The position numbers and the translations under genes are program-made. The notes beneath the pieces were generated by a model. The model had not been told where the DNA came from and did not search any database. It saw nothing but the letters and a program-made list of their open reading frames with translations. A DNA stretch of 53,742 bases from Betaproteobacteria bacterium RIFCSPLOWO2_12_FULL_62_58 (GTDB taxonomy: Bacteria; Pseudomonadota; Gammaproteobacteria; Burkholderiales; SG8-41), in the NCBI GenBank assembly GCA_001772005.1, contig MERI01000040.1, positions 39,485 through 93,226 on the forward strand, given 5' to 3'. Of the stretch, positions 7,747 through 15,307 are shown piece by piece (the stretch's first letter is position 1; each line of letters begins with the position of its first letter).

Positions 7747-8511
7747 TCACGGCCTGGTGAATTTCAGCACGAATTCGTCATTCGGCACCTTGGGCTTGAA
7801 TACCGGGGCGTCGCGCGGATCATCGGGATTGCGCAGGAATCCGCCCTCGGCGACGAATTTGAATCCCGCAGCCTCCACCTCCTTGCGCACCACGCTCTCC
7901 TCGATGCGATGCAGCGTCTTGGTTTCGTTGGCACCGGTGCCCGGCCGCCCGGAATGATCGGCCACGACGTAGACCCCGCCGGACTTCAGCGCATTGAACA
8001 CGGCGCGGTTCATCTTCGCGCGGTCGACGCCGATCCAGACGGTGTCATGATAGTTGAAGTTGAACGTAACGAGATCGAGGTTGCGAACCTCCGGCGGCAC
8101 GGGATCCTCGAACTCGCGCACCAGATGTATCACTCTGCCCATCACCGGTTTCTTCAAGCGCTCGTCGAAACGGCCCTTGACGAAATTATCGAGAAAGTAG
8201 CGGCTGTTCTGGGCATAAACCACCCCCGTCGGACCCACCACGCGCGCCAGCAGCTCCGTGTTATAGCCCGCCCCGGCGCTGACATCGAGCACGCGCATCC
8301 CGGGCCGCACGTCATAGAACTCCAGCAATTTTTCCGGCGCGCGGCGCTGATCCGTGACGCGGTCCGCGTCGCTGCGATCACGGTCATGGACGATCCACAA
8401 GTAAGGCGGGGGGTCTTCGTTCAACATGCCGGCACACCCGCCCAGCAGCGCCACCACGCACAACCACACTAACCGCGTCACGCCGTCCGTTCTTCGCTGC
8501 GCATGCGTCAT
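7747..8511 (-). CDS. Lipoprotein with class I SAM-methyltransferase fold
   Basis: 254 aa. Lipobox LLGGC at about 22-26 predicts a lipid-anchored envelope protein. PEKLLEFYDVRPGMRVLDVSAGAGYNTELLAR is split into a lead-in and motif I (VLDVSAGAGY). Later FNFNYHDTVW and VADHSGRPGTGANETKTLHR match the family of predicted methyltransferases often annotated COG4798. It is a different family from the seven paralogs, so two unrelated exported methyltransferase types sit together. It starts divergently from the transglycosylase gene at 8691. Activity is unproven. Confidence 0.85.
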   Translation of the reverse strand: MTHAQRRTDGVTRLVWLCVVALLGGCAGMLNEDPPPYLWIVHDRDRSDADRVTDQRRAPEKLLEFYDVRPGMRVLDVSAGAGYNTELLARVVGPTGVVYAQNSRYFLDNFVKGRFDERLKKPVMGRVIHLVREFEDPVPPEVRNLDLVTFNFNYHDTVWIGVDRAKMNRAVFNALKSGGVYVVADHSGRPGTGANETKTLHRIEESVVRKEVEAAGFKFVAEGGFLRNPDDPRDAPVFKPKVPNDEFVLKFTRP

Positions 8512-8544
8512 CGCTCGCTCCTTTGGTGTGAATCCTCCCGGCCT

Positions 8545-8616
8545 AGCAGCCTGTCGGACTTAAGTGTGCGACAGACTGCTTAAGGAGTTTGCCGGGGTCA
8601 AGTCCGGCAAACTCCT
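8545..8616. repeat. Two adjacent hairpins in a divergent intergenic region
   Basis: First hairpin AGCAG..GTCG / CGACAG..CTGCT (8545-8580). Second hairpin is a perfect 13-bp stem, AGGAGTTTGCCGG / CCGGCAAACTCCT, with an 8-nt loop (8583-8616). No U-tract follows and the genes on each side diverge, so this is more likely a repeat element than a terminator. Confidence 0.65.
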
Positions 8617-8690
8617 AGCGATATCTTAAACCAGCCGCACGGCGCCGATATAGTAAAATCGCTCCGGGCAAGCAAAACTGGCGACCTGCC

Positions 8691-9359
8691 ATGACCAAAG
8701 TCTTGAGAACCTGCGGCGCTATTCTGCTGCTCGCCATGGCCAGCCAGGCCGCAGCCGATCTCTACGGCTATGTCGATGAGAAAGGCGTCGCCCATCTGAG
8801 CAGGGTGCCGCTGCACGAGGGCTATTACCTGTTCAAAAAGGAGCCGCCTGAGCCGTTGCCGGAAGAACCGCGTGCGGTAATTCCCGTCTTTCCGGTTCCC
8901 GCGGCGGCGCGCGACACGCGCATCAACCCAGCCCACCGCAAGCACTACGGGCCGCTGGTGACAGCGGTCGCCAGGGAACACAAACTTGACGTGGCGCTGT
9001 TGCACGCCGTCATCACCGTCGAGTCAGGCTATAACCCCAAAGCACAGTCATCCAAGGGCGCGATGGGATTGATGCAATTGATGCCGGAAACGGCTCGGCG
9101 TTACGCGGTCAAGAACATCTGGGACCCGCGCGACAATCTGAACGGCGGCGCGCAATACCTGCGCGACCTGCTCGTCATGTTTAACAACAACCTCTCGCTT
9201 GCGCTCGCCGCGTACAACGCGGGCGAAGCAGCGGTGGTCCAGGCTGGCAACGAGATTCCGCCGTTTGCCGAAACGCGCAGCTATGTACCCAGGGTGCTCG
9301 CGCATTACGACAGCTACCGCGTGCTCGGAACATGGCCAAAAGCCATCTCTAAATTTTGA
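8691..9359 (+). CDS. Lytic transglycosylase (SLT domain) with N-terminal DUF4124-like region
   Basis: 222 aa. Signal peptide about 1-22 (ILLLAMASQAAA). A DUF4124-like segment (DLYGYVDEKGVAHLS) covers about 23-70. The catalytic SLT domain follows: HAVITVESGYNPKAQS contains the catalytic Glu, then GAMGLMQLMPETA and LALAAYNAGE. Enzymes of this family cleave the MurNAc-GlcNAc bond of peptidoglycan in the periplasm to give anhydro-muropeptides. The arrangement is typical of small betaproteobacterial transglycosylases. Start ATG 8691 gives a normal signal peptide. Confidence 0.93.
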   Translation: MTKVLRTCGAILLLAMASQAAADLYGYVDEKGVAHLSRVPLHEGYYLFKKEPPEPLPEEPRAVIPVFPVPAAARDTRINPAHRKHYGPLVTAVAREHKLDVALLHAVITVESGYNPKAQSSKGAMGLMQLMPETARRYAVKNIWDPRDNLNGGAQYLRDLLVMFNNNLSLALAAYNAGEAAVVQAGNEIPPFAETRSYVPRVLAHYDSYRVLGTWPKAISKF

Positions 9360-9407
9360 TTTTCACCGGCGTTCATCTGCAGTTAAACATTGTTTCGGGT
9401 TTTAAGG

Positions 9408-9950
9408 ATGATATCTGGCCTTCCGCTGGTGCGCGCCGCACGCGAGGACGATCTCCCGGCGCTCACCGAAATCTACGCTCACCATGTCCTGCACGGTCTG
9501 GCTTCGTTTGAACTCGATCCGCCCGACACGGCCGAAATGGCGCGCCGCTACGCTCACGTGATTTCACTCGGCCTGCCCTATCTCGTCGCGGAACTCGGTG
9601 GCCGTATCTGCGGCTACGCCTACGCCGCACCGTACCGCGCGCGCCCTGCTTACCGTTTTACCGTCGAAAATTCGGTCTACATCCATCCCGACTGCGTCGG
9701 CAACGGCATCGGCAGCGCGCTGCTGCCGGCCCTGATTGCCGCCTGCGAGCAAGCGGGATGCCGCCAGATGATCGCGGTGATCGGCGACAGCGAAAACCGG
9801 CCATCGATCAGGCTGCACGAAAAATTCGGCTTCGAGCGCGTCGGGCTGCTGCCTGCGGTAGGCTGGAAATTCGACCGCTGGGTCGATTCGGTGCTGATGC
9901 AACGTGCGCTTGGCGGCGGTGCCGGCGATCAACCTGAAGAACATCATTAA
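9408..9950 (+). CDS. GNAT N-acetyltransferase, phosphinothricin-acetyltransferase-like
   Basis: 180 aa. VRAAREDDLPALTEIYAHHV at the N-terminus and VENSVYIHPDCVGNGIGSALL with the acetyl-CoA-binding Q/R-x-x-G-x-G/A-like segment place it in the GNAT superfamily. The layout matches the Pat/Bar (YncA) branch, which acetylates amino groups of small amino-acid-like molecules. The ATG at 9408 is preceded too closely by AAGG; an in-frame TTG at 9390 is the alternative. The true substrate cannot be read from sequence. Confidence 0.88.
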   Translation: MISGLPLVRAAREDDLPALTEIYAHHVLHGLASFELDPPDTAEMARRYAHVISLGLPYLVAELGGRICGYAYAAPYRARPAYRFTVENSVYIHPDCVGNGIGSALLPALIAACEQAGCRQMIAVIGDSENRPSIRLHEKFGFERVGLLPAVGWKFDRWVDSVLMQRALGGGAGDQPEEHH

Positions 9951-9987
9951 CCTGGATTATTCACATCCACTGCATCGAGCAAGACTG

Positions 9988-10053
9988 TGTGGGAGCGGGC
10001 TTGCCCGCGATTTCTCCGGCGCCCGACGGATCACGAGCAAGCTCGCCCCCACA
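9988..10053. repeat. REP-type inverted pair (Pseudomonas-like)
   Basis: TGTGGGAGCGGGCTTGCCCG faces GAGCAAGCTCGCCCCCACA, with a GC-rich centre. This is the form of paired REP elements best known from Pseudomonas. It sits 150 bp before the cassette array. Confidence 0.75.
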
Positions 10054-10201
10054 AATATGAATAAACCGGCAGTGGGATACAAGTTCGGGCGGTGGGCGGT
10101 ATCCATGCGAATCGGGTGTTTCCCACGGCATTTAGTGTGCCAAATAATCTTAACGAGTTGATCGGATTGAAGGATGACAAGGGTCGGCGCAGAATAGGAG
10201 T

Positions 10202-10240
10202 GTTCAACACCGCTTTTCGGCGGTCGACTTCAAGTTAGAT
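10202..10240 (+). other. attC-like leader site of cassette array 1
   Basis: R''-type box GTTCAAC (10202-10208), hairpin ACCGC/GCGGT, and R'-type box GTTAGAT (10234-10240). The GTTCAAC box is the exact complement of GTTGAAC at the far end of the array (11978-11984), as expected if two cassettes were inserted into one original site. At 39 bp it is short for an attC. A similar sequence leads the second locus near 35.8 kb. Confidence 0.65.
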
Positions 10241-11309
10241 TGGCCAATAATGCAGGCAGCTGATCACATCCTGTTGACCGGAGCAGGATTCACTCACAAC
10301 TTTGGCGCACCGCTTGCGCGTGACGTCTGGAACCTCATATTCAATCATCCCGAGGTTCAAGGTGCGCCGAATGTACGCGGACTGTTTCTTGAGAATCAGG
10401 ACTTCGAAGAAGCGTACAACATTACGATCTCAGACAGCCGTTTCACTCCAGCCGACCGACAAGCAATTCAATCCGCGGTCCGGGAGGCATTCGAGTATAT
10501 TGACCGGACTGTGCGCGACTGGCTGTTTACCGTTAACAGCCCGCATCCTGTCAATGTCTATGGTGTCCAGAAGTTCATCAGTCGATTCGCGGGCTCTAAG
10601 AGTCGGCCCGGCCTCTATTTCACGCTGAACCAGGATTTGTTCCTTGAGCGGCATTACTACAACGGCGAACGGCCAGCTATGGTGGGGATTCAGCATCATC
10701 CTGATTGGTTCTCCAGCAGGTTTTTGAACCAGAAGCTAGGGCACGAACATTGGCGGAACCTGACCTCAACCGCGCTTGACGTCAGCGGACTATGTGCTGG
10801 TCACAGCTTCTTGTATGTCAAGCTTCACGGCTCATCAAACTGGTTCAGTTCTGATGGCCAGCAACGAATGGTTATTGGACGGGGCAAACTCGGCCAGATT
10901 GCGGCCGAGCCTCTGCTCGCGGCCTATTGGGAACTGTTCACGCAAGTTCTGACCTCTGGCAATAGACGTATCTTTGTAATCGGCTACGGGTTCTGCGATG
11001 AGCACGTCAATCAGGTTCTGGCCAAAGCGATTGACGGTAATCACATCGAACTATTCGTCCTCTCCCAAAAACCAGCTTCAGACTTGAAAGCAACGATGCA
11101 ATCAAAGCCGTTCGGTGACCGCATTTGGAAAGGTCTACGTGGGTACTTTTCAGGAACCCTCCTCGACGTCTTCCCGGCAGACCAGTCAGAAAGTGCAATG
11201 TGGAGAGATATCAATCGCAAGTTCTTCTCTGCGCCGTGAACTGGCAATCTAACTTGCTGCTCCACCGGACCCTCGCGAGCTGCGCTCGCTCGGACCGGCG
11301 AGCGCCACG
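10235..11309 (+). mobile_element. Integron gene cassette 1 (SIR2-like gene)
   Basis: Runs from TTAGAT to the G of the next core site. The leading box GTTAGAT is the exact complement of its own trailing R'' box ATCTAAC (11247-11253), the rule for a mobile cassette. It carries a single gene with little non-coding DNA. Confidence 0.8.
10250..11239 (+). CDS. SIR2-like domain protein, possible NAD-directed defence effector
   Basis: 329 aa. The Rossmann NAD-binding loop is LLTGAGFTHNFGAPLA at about 8-23. TLNQD is at 125-129 and KLHGSSNW at 191-198; these carry the Asn and His expected of SIR2-fold NADases/deacylases. IGYGFCDEHVN is at 244-254, a motif shared by SIR2-like (SIR2_2) proteins. No second effector domain is evident. 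SIR2-like proteins in Thoeris, DSR and related systems deplete NAD+ during phage infection, but that this protein is a defence gene is inference from fold and cassette location. It is the only gene of cassette 1, with its start 10 nt after the core site. Confidence 0.82.
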   Translation: MQAADHILLTGAGFTHNFGAPLARDVWNLIFNHPEVQGAPNVRGLFLENQDFEEAYNITISDSRFTPADRQAIQSAVREAFEYIDRTVRDWLFTVNSPHPVNVYGVQKFISRFAGSKSRPGLYFTLNQDLFLERHYYNGERPAMVGIQHHPDWFSSRFLNQKLGHEHWRNLTSTALDVSGLCAGHSFLYVKLHGSSNWFSSDGQQRMVIGRGKLGQIAAEPLLAAYWELFTQVLTSGNRRIFVIGYGFCDEHVNQVLAKAIDGNHIELFVLSQKPASDLKATMQSKPFGDRIWKGLRGYFSGTLLDVFPADQSESAMWRDINRKFFSAP

Positions 11310-11315
11310 TTAGAC
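11247..11315 (+). other. attC site 1
   Basis: 69 bp: R'' ATCTAAC (11247-11253), imperfect stem with GAGC/GCTC apex, and R' GTTAGAC (11309-11315). It joins cassettes 1 and 2. Confidence 0.82.
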
Positions 11316-11978
11316 CGCCATGTGCCGGAGTACAAAGGAGTGAGCCAGATGATCGAGGAAGGCAAACCCGCAGAACGTGTGGAGACTGGCGAGGAGACAG
11401 CAGCCCTGTACTCCGCGCTGCAGCAACTCGCGATACACAGTCAGGAGAACAAAAGCTTCACGCTCTACAATTTCCTGCTGTTCAATTCGTTTCTGCTCGT
11501 AGCATGGGCGACACTCTTCACTCAAGACCGAACCTGGATCGACGCCACAGCCTGTACCCTTCTCTGTCTCGTCGGTGTTCTCGCGGGCTTCGCGTGGGAG
11601 CCGCTCGGGAGAGACTATGCCGATGCTTCCGATCTCTTCCAGGCGCATCTGGTACGGTCCGAGGACTTCTTGCCGGCCCGCTGGCCACGGTCGTCGAAAC
11701 TTCGGAAGGAACAGCTGGACAAGAAGGCGGAAAGCTCGTGGTCGCCATTCTCGGGCACACGAGTACGCTCAAGAGACCTTCTCGTCTATACACCACGCGT
11801 GCTGGAGGGGCTCTATGCGGCTCTCACCCTCCTATCTTGGGTCAAGCCGTATTGGGTGTAGATGTGCCGCTCTTGTGTGGGTCGCCGAATCGGAGGGAGG
11901 CGGTCTAACGATGGCATGCAGGCGACGGCTTACAGCGGCCGCTACGCTCCCGCTTCCAGCCGCGCCTGATGCCCGGCG
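11310..11978 (+). mobile_element. Integron gene cassette 2 (small membrane protein gene)
   Basis: Begins TTAGAC at 11310. Its leading box GTTAGAC is the exact complement of its trailing R'' box GTCTAAC (11903-11909). It carries one gene. Confidence 0.8.
11349..11861 (+). CDS. Small membrane protein of unknown function (cassette gene)
   Basis: 170 aa. I do not recognise a specific family. Two hydrophobic segments lie near the N-terminus (about 34-58, LYNFLLFNSFLLVAWATLF, and 63-83), followed by a charged cytoplasmic-looking region (about 90-145) and a short C-terminal hydrophobic stretch. AGGAG 8 nt before ATG 11349 decides the start over the upstream GTG at 11322. The two-helix-plus-soluble-tail layout resembles SLATT-type proteins that act as membrane effectors in defence systems; this is a resemblance in shape only. 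It is the sole gene of cassette 2. Confidence 0.7.
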   Translation: MIEEGKPAERVETGEETAALYSALQQLAIHSQENKSFTLYNFLLFNSFLLVAWATLFTQDRTWIDATACTLLCLVGVLAGFAWEPLGRDYADASDLFQAHLVRSEDFLPARWPRSSKLRKEQLDKKAESSWSPFSGTRVRSRDLLVYTPRVLEGLYAALTLLSWVKPYWV

Positions 11979-11984
11979 TTGAAC
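11903..11984 (+). other. attC site 2
   Basis: 82 bp: R'' GTCTAAC (11903-11909) and R' GTTGAAC (11978-11984). The stem is strong: GGCAT-CAGGCG-CGGCT on the left pairs with AGCCG-CGCCTGATGCC on the right. Single unpaired bases lie on the left arm, the extrahelical bases typical of attC. It ends the array, abutting a broken MFS gene. Confidence 0.85.
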
Positions 11985-12165
11985 TCATGACCGAGGCCCT
12001 CGCATAGCCGGTCAGCGAGGAATGCACGCCATAGGTTTCCGCAACCTTGGGGGCGACCGCCGGCAGCATGGTTGTCGCCATCGTGCCGAGCGTCTGCACG
12101 GCGAGCAATATGCTTATCAGGAAGGCGAGGCTGAGCGCCTTCCGATGCGACCCATCGCCATCCAT
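11985..12165 (-). pseudogene. MFS transporter, N-terminal remnant cut at the cassette array
   Basis: From ATG 12165 the frame encodes about 55 residues typical of a major-facilitator N-terminus: first membrane segment SLAFLISILLAVQTLGTM, then LPAVAPKVAETYGVHSSLTGY. It stops resembling a transporter at the GTTGAAC core site (11978-11984), and no continuation is seen on the far side of the array. It starts 8 nt after the stop of paralog 7, so it was once the next gene of that operon. Truncation by cassette insertion or a recombination at the site is the simplest reading. Confidence 0.75.
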
Positions 12166-12173
12166 GGTGATGA

Positions 12174-13091
12174 CTACTGCTGCACGGATGTTCGGATGCG
12201 CCTCGCGGTCCACGACGCGGCGCCACCCTGCGACACGATCTTGCCGCTGATGGTGTCGCCATTCACGGTGCCCTGAAACTCGCGCAGGGCATTGCCGCCG
12301 GCGGCAGGGTCCCGCAGCCGGAATCTGATCCTGTTGCCCTCCAGCTGCCCGTCCTGCAGCGCAATGCGCTCGCCGCCGTGGACCGCAGCGCCCTCAAGCT
12401 GCTGGAACTTCTGCGTGAAGGAAAGCATGAGGCTCTCATTGCCGGATCCTGAAACCGTGGCATGCCAGCGGCCATCCACCTTGGCCGGCACGACCCACAG
12501 GTAAACCGTGGATTGCCACGGGCCGGGCAGCGCGTACTTTTCCGTCACGTCGAGCGTGACTGTGCGATCGGGCAGCCACTCGATGAAGGAGAAGTCGTGG
12601 GACACCACGCGCGCGCCGGGTTTGAGCTGCGAGTAGATTCTGTCGCGCAGACTGTGCATCAGCTCCGGCAGCAGATAGAGCGTGATCACCGTGGCGTCGC
12701 TGATGCGCGTCTGGAGCACGTCCTGCTGCTGGAATCTGACGAGCTTGTCCACGCCCTGCCGCCTGGCTTCGGCATTGCTCAAGTCGACCAGCTCCCCGTC
12801 TATATCGACGCCCATGCCGCGCGCACGGTAGCGGCTGGCCGCGGTGAGCACGATGCGGCCGTCACCGGAACCGAGATCGATGACGAAATCGTCCGGCCCG
12901 ACGCGCGCCATATTCAGCATTTCATCGACGACCGCCTGCGGCGTCGGCACGTACGGACCGCCGCTCCGCGGCACGTCGTCCGCGGCCGCCAGAGACCCGG
13001 CGCATGACGCAACCGCAAGAATCGCGAAGGCGATCCAGTACCCGACGCATTGCCTCACGAACGTCGCTCCGTGTTGCTTATCGATTGTCAC
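12174..13091 (-). CDS. Exported SAM-methyltransferase-like protein (paralog 7)
   Basis: 305 aa. Signal peptide about 1-37 (hydrophobic YWIAFAILAVASCAGSLAAA). GGPYVPTPQAVVDEML is at about 44-59 and motif I VIDLGSGDGR at 70-79. Then GVDIDGELVDLS, TVITLYLLPELMHSLR, LKPGARVVSHDFSFIEWLPD, WVVPAKVDGRWHATV, and a C-terminal beta-rich domain ending SWTARRIRTSVQQ. It is most like paralog 6 by eye: shared GGPYVPTP, DLSNAEA/KLSNNEA, and FTQKFQ/IKQKFQ. The inverted short-unit array B lies immediately upstream. Confidence 0.9.
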   Translation of the reverse strand: MTIDKQHGATFVRQCVGYWIAFAILAVASCAGSLAAADDVPRSGGPYVPTPQAVVDEMLNMARVGPDDFVIDLGSGDGRIVLTAASRYRARGMGVDIDGELVDLSNAEARRQGVDKLVRFQQQDVLQTRISDATVITLYLLPELMHSLRDRIYSQLKPGARVVSHDFSFIEWLPDRTVTLDVTEKYALPGPWQSTVYLWVVPAKVDGRWHATVSGSGNESLMLSFTQKFQQLEGAAVHGGERIALQDGQLEGNRIRFRLRDPAAGGNALREFQGTVNGDTISGKIVSQGGAASWTARRIRTSVQQ

Positions 13092-13461
13092 CGTGCGCCT
13101 CGCAAGTCGTACGTGCTCAGGTCGGGAGGGCGGGAGATCGGGAGGTCGGGAGATCGAGAAACCGGGAGATCGTCAGGTCGGGAGGTCGAGAGGTCGGGAG
13201 ATCGAGAAACCGGGAGATCGGGAGATCGGGAGATCGGGAGGTCGGGAGGTCGAGAAACCGGGAGATCGGGAGATCGGGAGATCGTAAGAAGGTCTTGCTT
13301 CGCACTCACGTACTCCCGCCCTCACGCCCTCACGGATTTTGTCGCTCTCCCGCCCTCACGGATTTTGTCGCTCTCCCGCCCTCACGGATTTTGTTGCTCT
13401 TTCGCTCTCCCGCCCTCACGCCCTCACGGATCTTGTTGCTCTCCCGCCCTCACGCCCTCAC
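13092..13461. repeat. Inverted array of short units (array B), gene-free
   Basis: Left arm: many repeats of gggagatcggga / gggaggtcga (about 13122-13283). Right arm: repeats of ctcccgccctcacggattttg (about 13310-13460). Proline/arginine-rich frames here are repeat-derived and not genes. It lies between the starts of paralog 7 and the end of tctA. Confidence 0.8.
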
Positions 13462-14985
13462 CTAGCTCTGCTGTTCCTCGAGCCCAACTTTCTCGCGCCA
13501 GTCCTTGCCCTTGAAGATGAGCGGTTTCAGGCTGAAGAGGAACAGCAGCAGCCCGAGGGCGAGCATCGTGGTCGTGATCGGCCGCTCAAGGAAGATCCCG
13601 TAGTCGCCCGCGCTCATCGCCAGCGACTGGCGCAGCGACAACTCCAGCATCGGCGCCAGCACCAAGCCCAGGGCGATCGGTGCGAGGTCATAGTGGAACT
13701 TACGCAGCACATATCCGATCCCGCCCATGATCAGCATCATCCACACGTCGATCATGCTGTTCGAGACCGAGTAGGTGCCGAGAATGCAGAAGACGAGGAT
13801 GCACGGGTAGAGATAGGGGTATGGAATGCGCAGCAGATTCACGAACAATCCGACCATCGGCAGGTTGAGGATGAGCAGCACCACGTTGCCCACGTACATG
13901 CTGGCGACGAAGCCCCAGAAGAGTTCGGGCTGCTGGCTGATCAGGAGCGGTCCCGGAGAAATGCCGTGCACCATGATGGCCGCGATCATCACTGCCGTGA
14001 CCGGGCTCGTGGGAATGCCGAGCGCCATCATCGGCACGAAGGCGCCGGAGGCCGCCGCATTGTTCGCCGATTCGGGACCGGCGACGCCCTCGATTGCACC
14101 TTTGCCGAAGCGTTCGGGATCCTTCGCCAGCCGCCGCTCGATCCCGTATGAAACGAATGAGGCGATGATGTGCGCCGAGCCGGGAATGATGCCGATCATG
14201 AAACCGAGCAGGCTGCCGCGCGCGATCGGCCCGACCGAAAGGCGGAATTCCTCGCGCGAGGGAATGAGGTCGCGCAGTTTCGGCTTCTGGACCTTGGGCG
14301 CGGCCGCCTGCCCCGCCGTGAGCAGGATTTCCGAGATGCCGAACAGGCCTACGGCGACCGGCACGATGCCCACCCCATCGCCGAGTTCGACAATGCCGAA
14401 GCTGAAGCGGGTGTAGCCGCTCATCACATCGATGCCGATCATGCCGAGCAGCAGACCGAGCCCGGCCGAGGCGAGCGTCTTGAGCATCGATCCGCCGCTC
14501 ATATAGGCGAGGATGAACAATCCCATCATCAGCAACGCGGTGTATTCCGGCGGCCCGAAACGCAATGCGAACTCGGCGAGCGTCGGCGCCAGCAGCATCA
14601 GCCCGATCACGCCCGCCGTGCCGGCGATGAACGAGCCGATCGCGGCAATCGCAAGCGCAGGACCGGCTCGACCGTTCTTGGTCATCTCGTAGCCGTCGAT
14701 GCAGGTCATCACCGAGGCCGCCTCTCCGGGAATCCGCACGAGAATCGAGGTGGTCGAACCGCCATACATCGCGCCGTAATAGACACCCGAGAGCAGGACG
14801 ATTGCAATGATCGGATTGAGACCGAACGTCGCCGGCAGCAGCAGGCTGATGCCGGCCAGCGGCCCCAGGCCCGGCATCATGCCGACCAGGGTGCCGATGA
14901 TGCAGCCGATAAACGCATAGACCAAGATCGTCGGGCTGAGCGCGACGGAAAAGCCGAGCATCAGGTTTTGAAAGGTCTCGGCCAT
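13462..14985 (-). CDS. tctA: Tripartite tricarboxylate transporter, large membrane subunit TctA
   Basis: 507 aa, usual length for TctA. About a dozen hydrophobic segments; family motifs include FIGCIIGTLVGMMPGLGPLAG near the N-terminus, GVYYGAMYGGSTTSIL, and GPESANNAAASGAFVPMMAL with LGIPTSPVTA. It forms the proton- or sodium-driven permease with TctB, fed by a periplasmic Bug-type receptor, for uptake of carboxylates. Start ATG 14985 is chosen because the frame further upstream is repeat DNA. tctB and two receptors lie upstream on the same strand, consistent with one operon. Confidence 0.95.
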   Translation of the reverse strand: MAETFQNLMLGFSVALSPTILVYAFIGCIIGTLVGMMPGLGPLAGISLLLPATFGLNPIIAIVLLSGVYYGAMYGGSTTSILVRIPGEAASVMTCIDGYEMTKNGRAGPALAIAAIGSFIAGTAGVIGLMLLAPTLAEFALRFGPPEYTALLMMGLFILAYMSGGSMLKTLASAGLGLLLGMIGIDVMSGYTRFSFGIVELGDGVGIVPVAVGLFGISEILLTAGQAAAPKVQKPKLRDLIPSREEFRLSVGPIARGSLLGFMIGIIPGSAHIIASFVSYGIERRLAKDPERFGKGAIEGVAGPESANNAAASGAFVPMMALGIPTSPVTAVMIAAIMVHGISPGPLLISQQPELFWGFVASMYVGNVVLLILNLPMVGLFVNLLRIPYPYLYPCILVFCILGTYSVSNSMIDVWMMLIMGGIGYVLRKFHYDLAPIALGLVLAPMLELSLRQSLAMSAGDYGIFLERPITTTMLALGLLLFLFSLKPLIFKGKDWREKVGLEEQQS

Positions 14986-15307
14986 GAGTCTGATGATTCG
15001 GGTATAGGGGCTATCGAGCTTTGAATAATTGGCTAACAGTCGTAATAGGTCGATGTCATTCCCGTGGAAACGGGAATCCATACCATGCATCGCGCTTCGT
15101 GGTAGCTCAGTATGGGTCCCCGCCTTCGCGAGGACGACATTCATTTGTTAGTCGATTATGCAAGGATCAATAGGGAATAGGGGCTTGCAACTTCAAAATC
15201 CGGACCCGAACCCCGAAGCCCGTCTTGTCTGTCTGTCGAGTCCCGAGTCCCAAGTCCCGCCGTTTTTTCATTTCTCATCGTTCCGCGTTCATCGTTCATC
15301 GTTGCCC
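14986..15307. other. Spacer between tctB and tctA with repeats
   Basis: No gene seen. It holds an inverted element at about 15052-15144 (GTCATTCCCGTGGAAACGGG on the left, gggtccccgcc..gacgacat on the right) and short quasi-repeats of cgagtcccgagtcccaagtc and cgttcatcgttcatcg at 15236-15303. It could limit co-expression of tctA with tctB. Confidence 0.65.

Noticed and set aside
8583-8616. Perfect 13-bp hairpin as rho-independent terminator
   Set aside because: It lies between divergent gene starts and has no U-tract on either strand.
13092-13461. Long proline/arginine/serine-rich open frames in array B
   Set aside because: They are translations of a short-period repeat on both strands, with no start signals or conservation cues.
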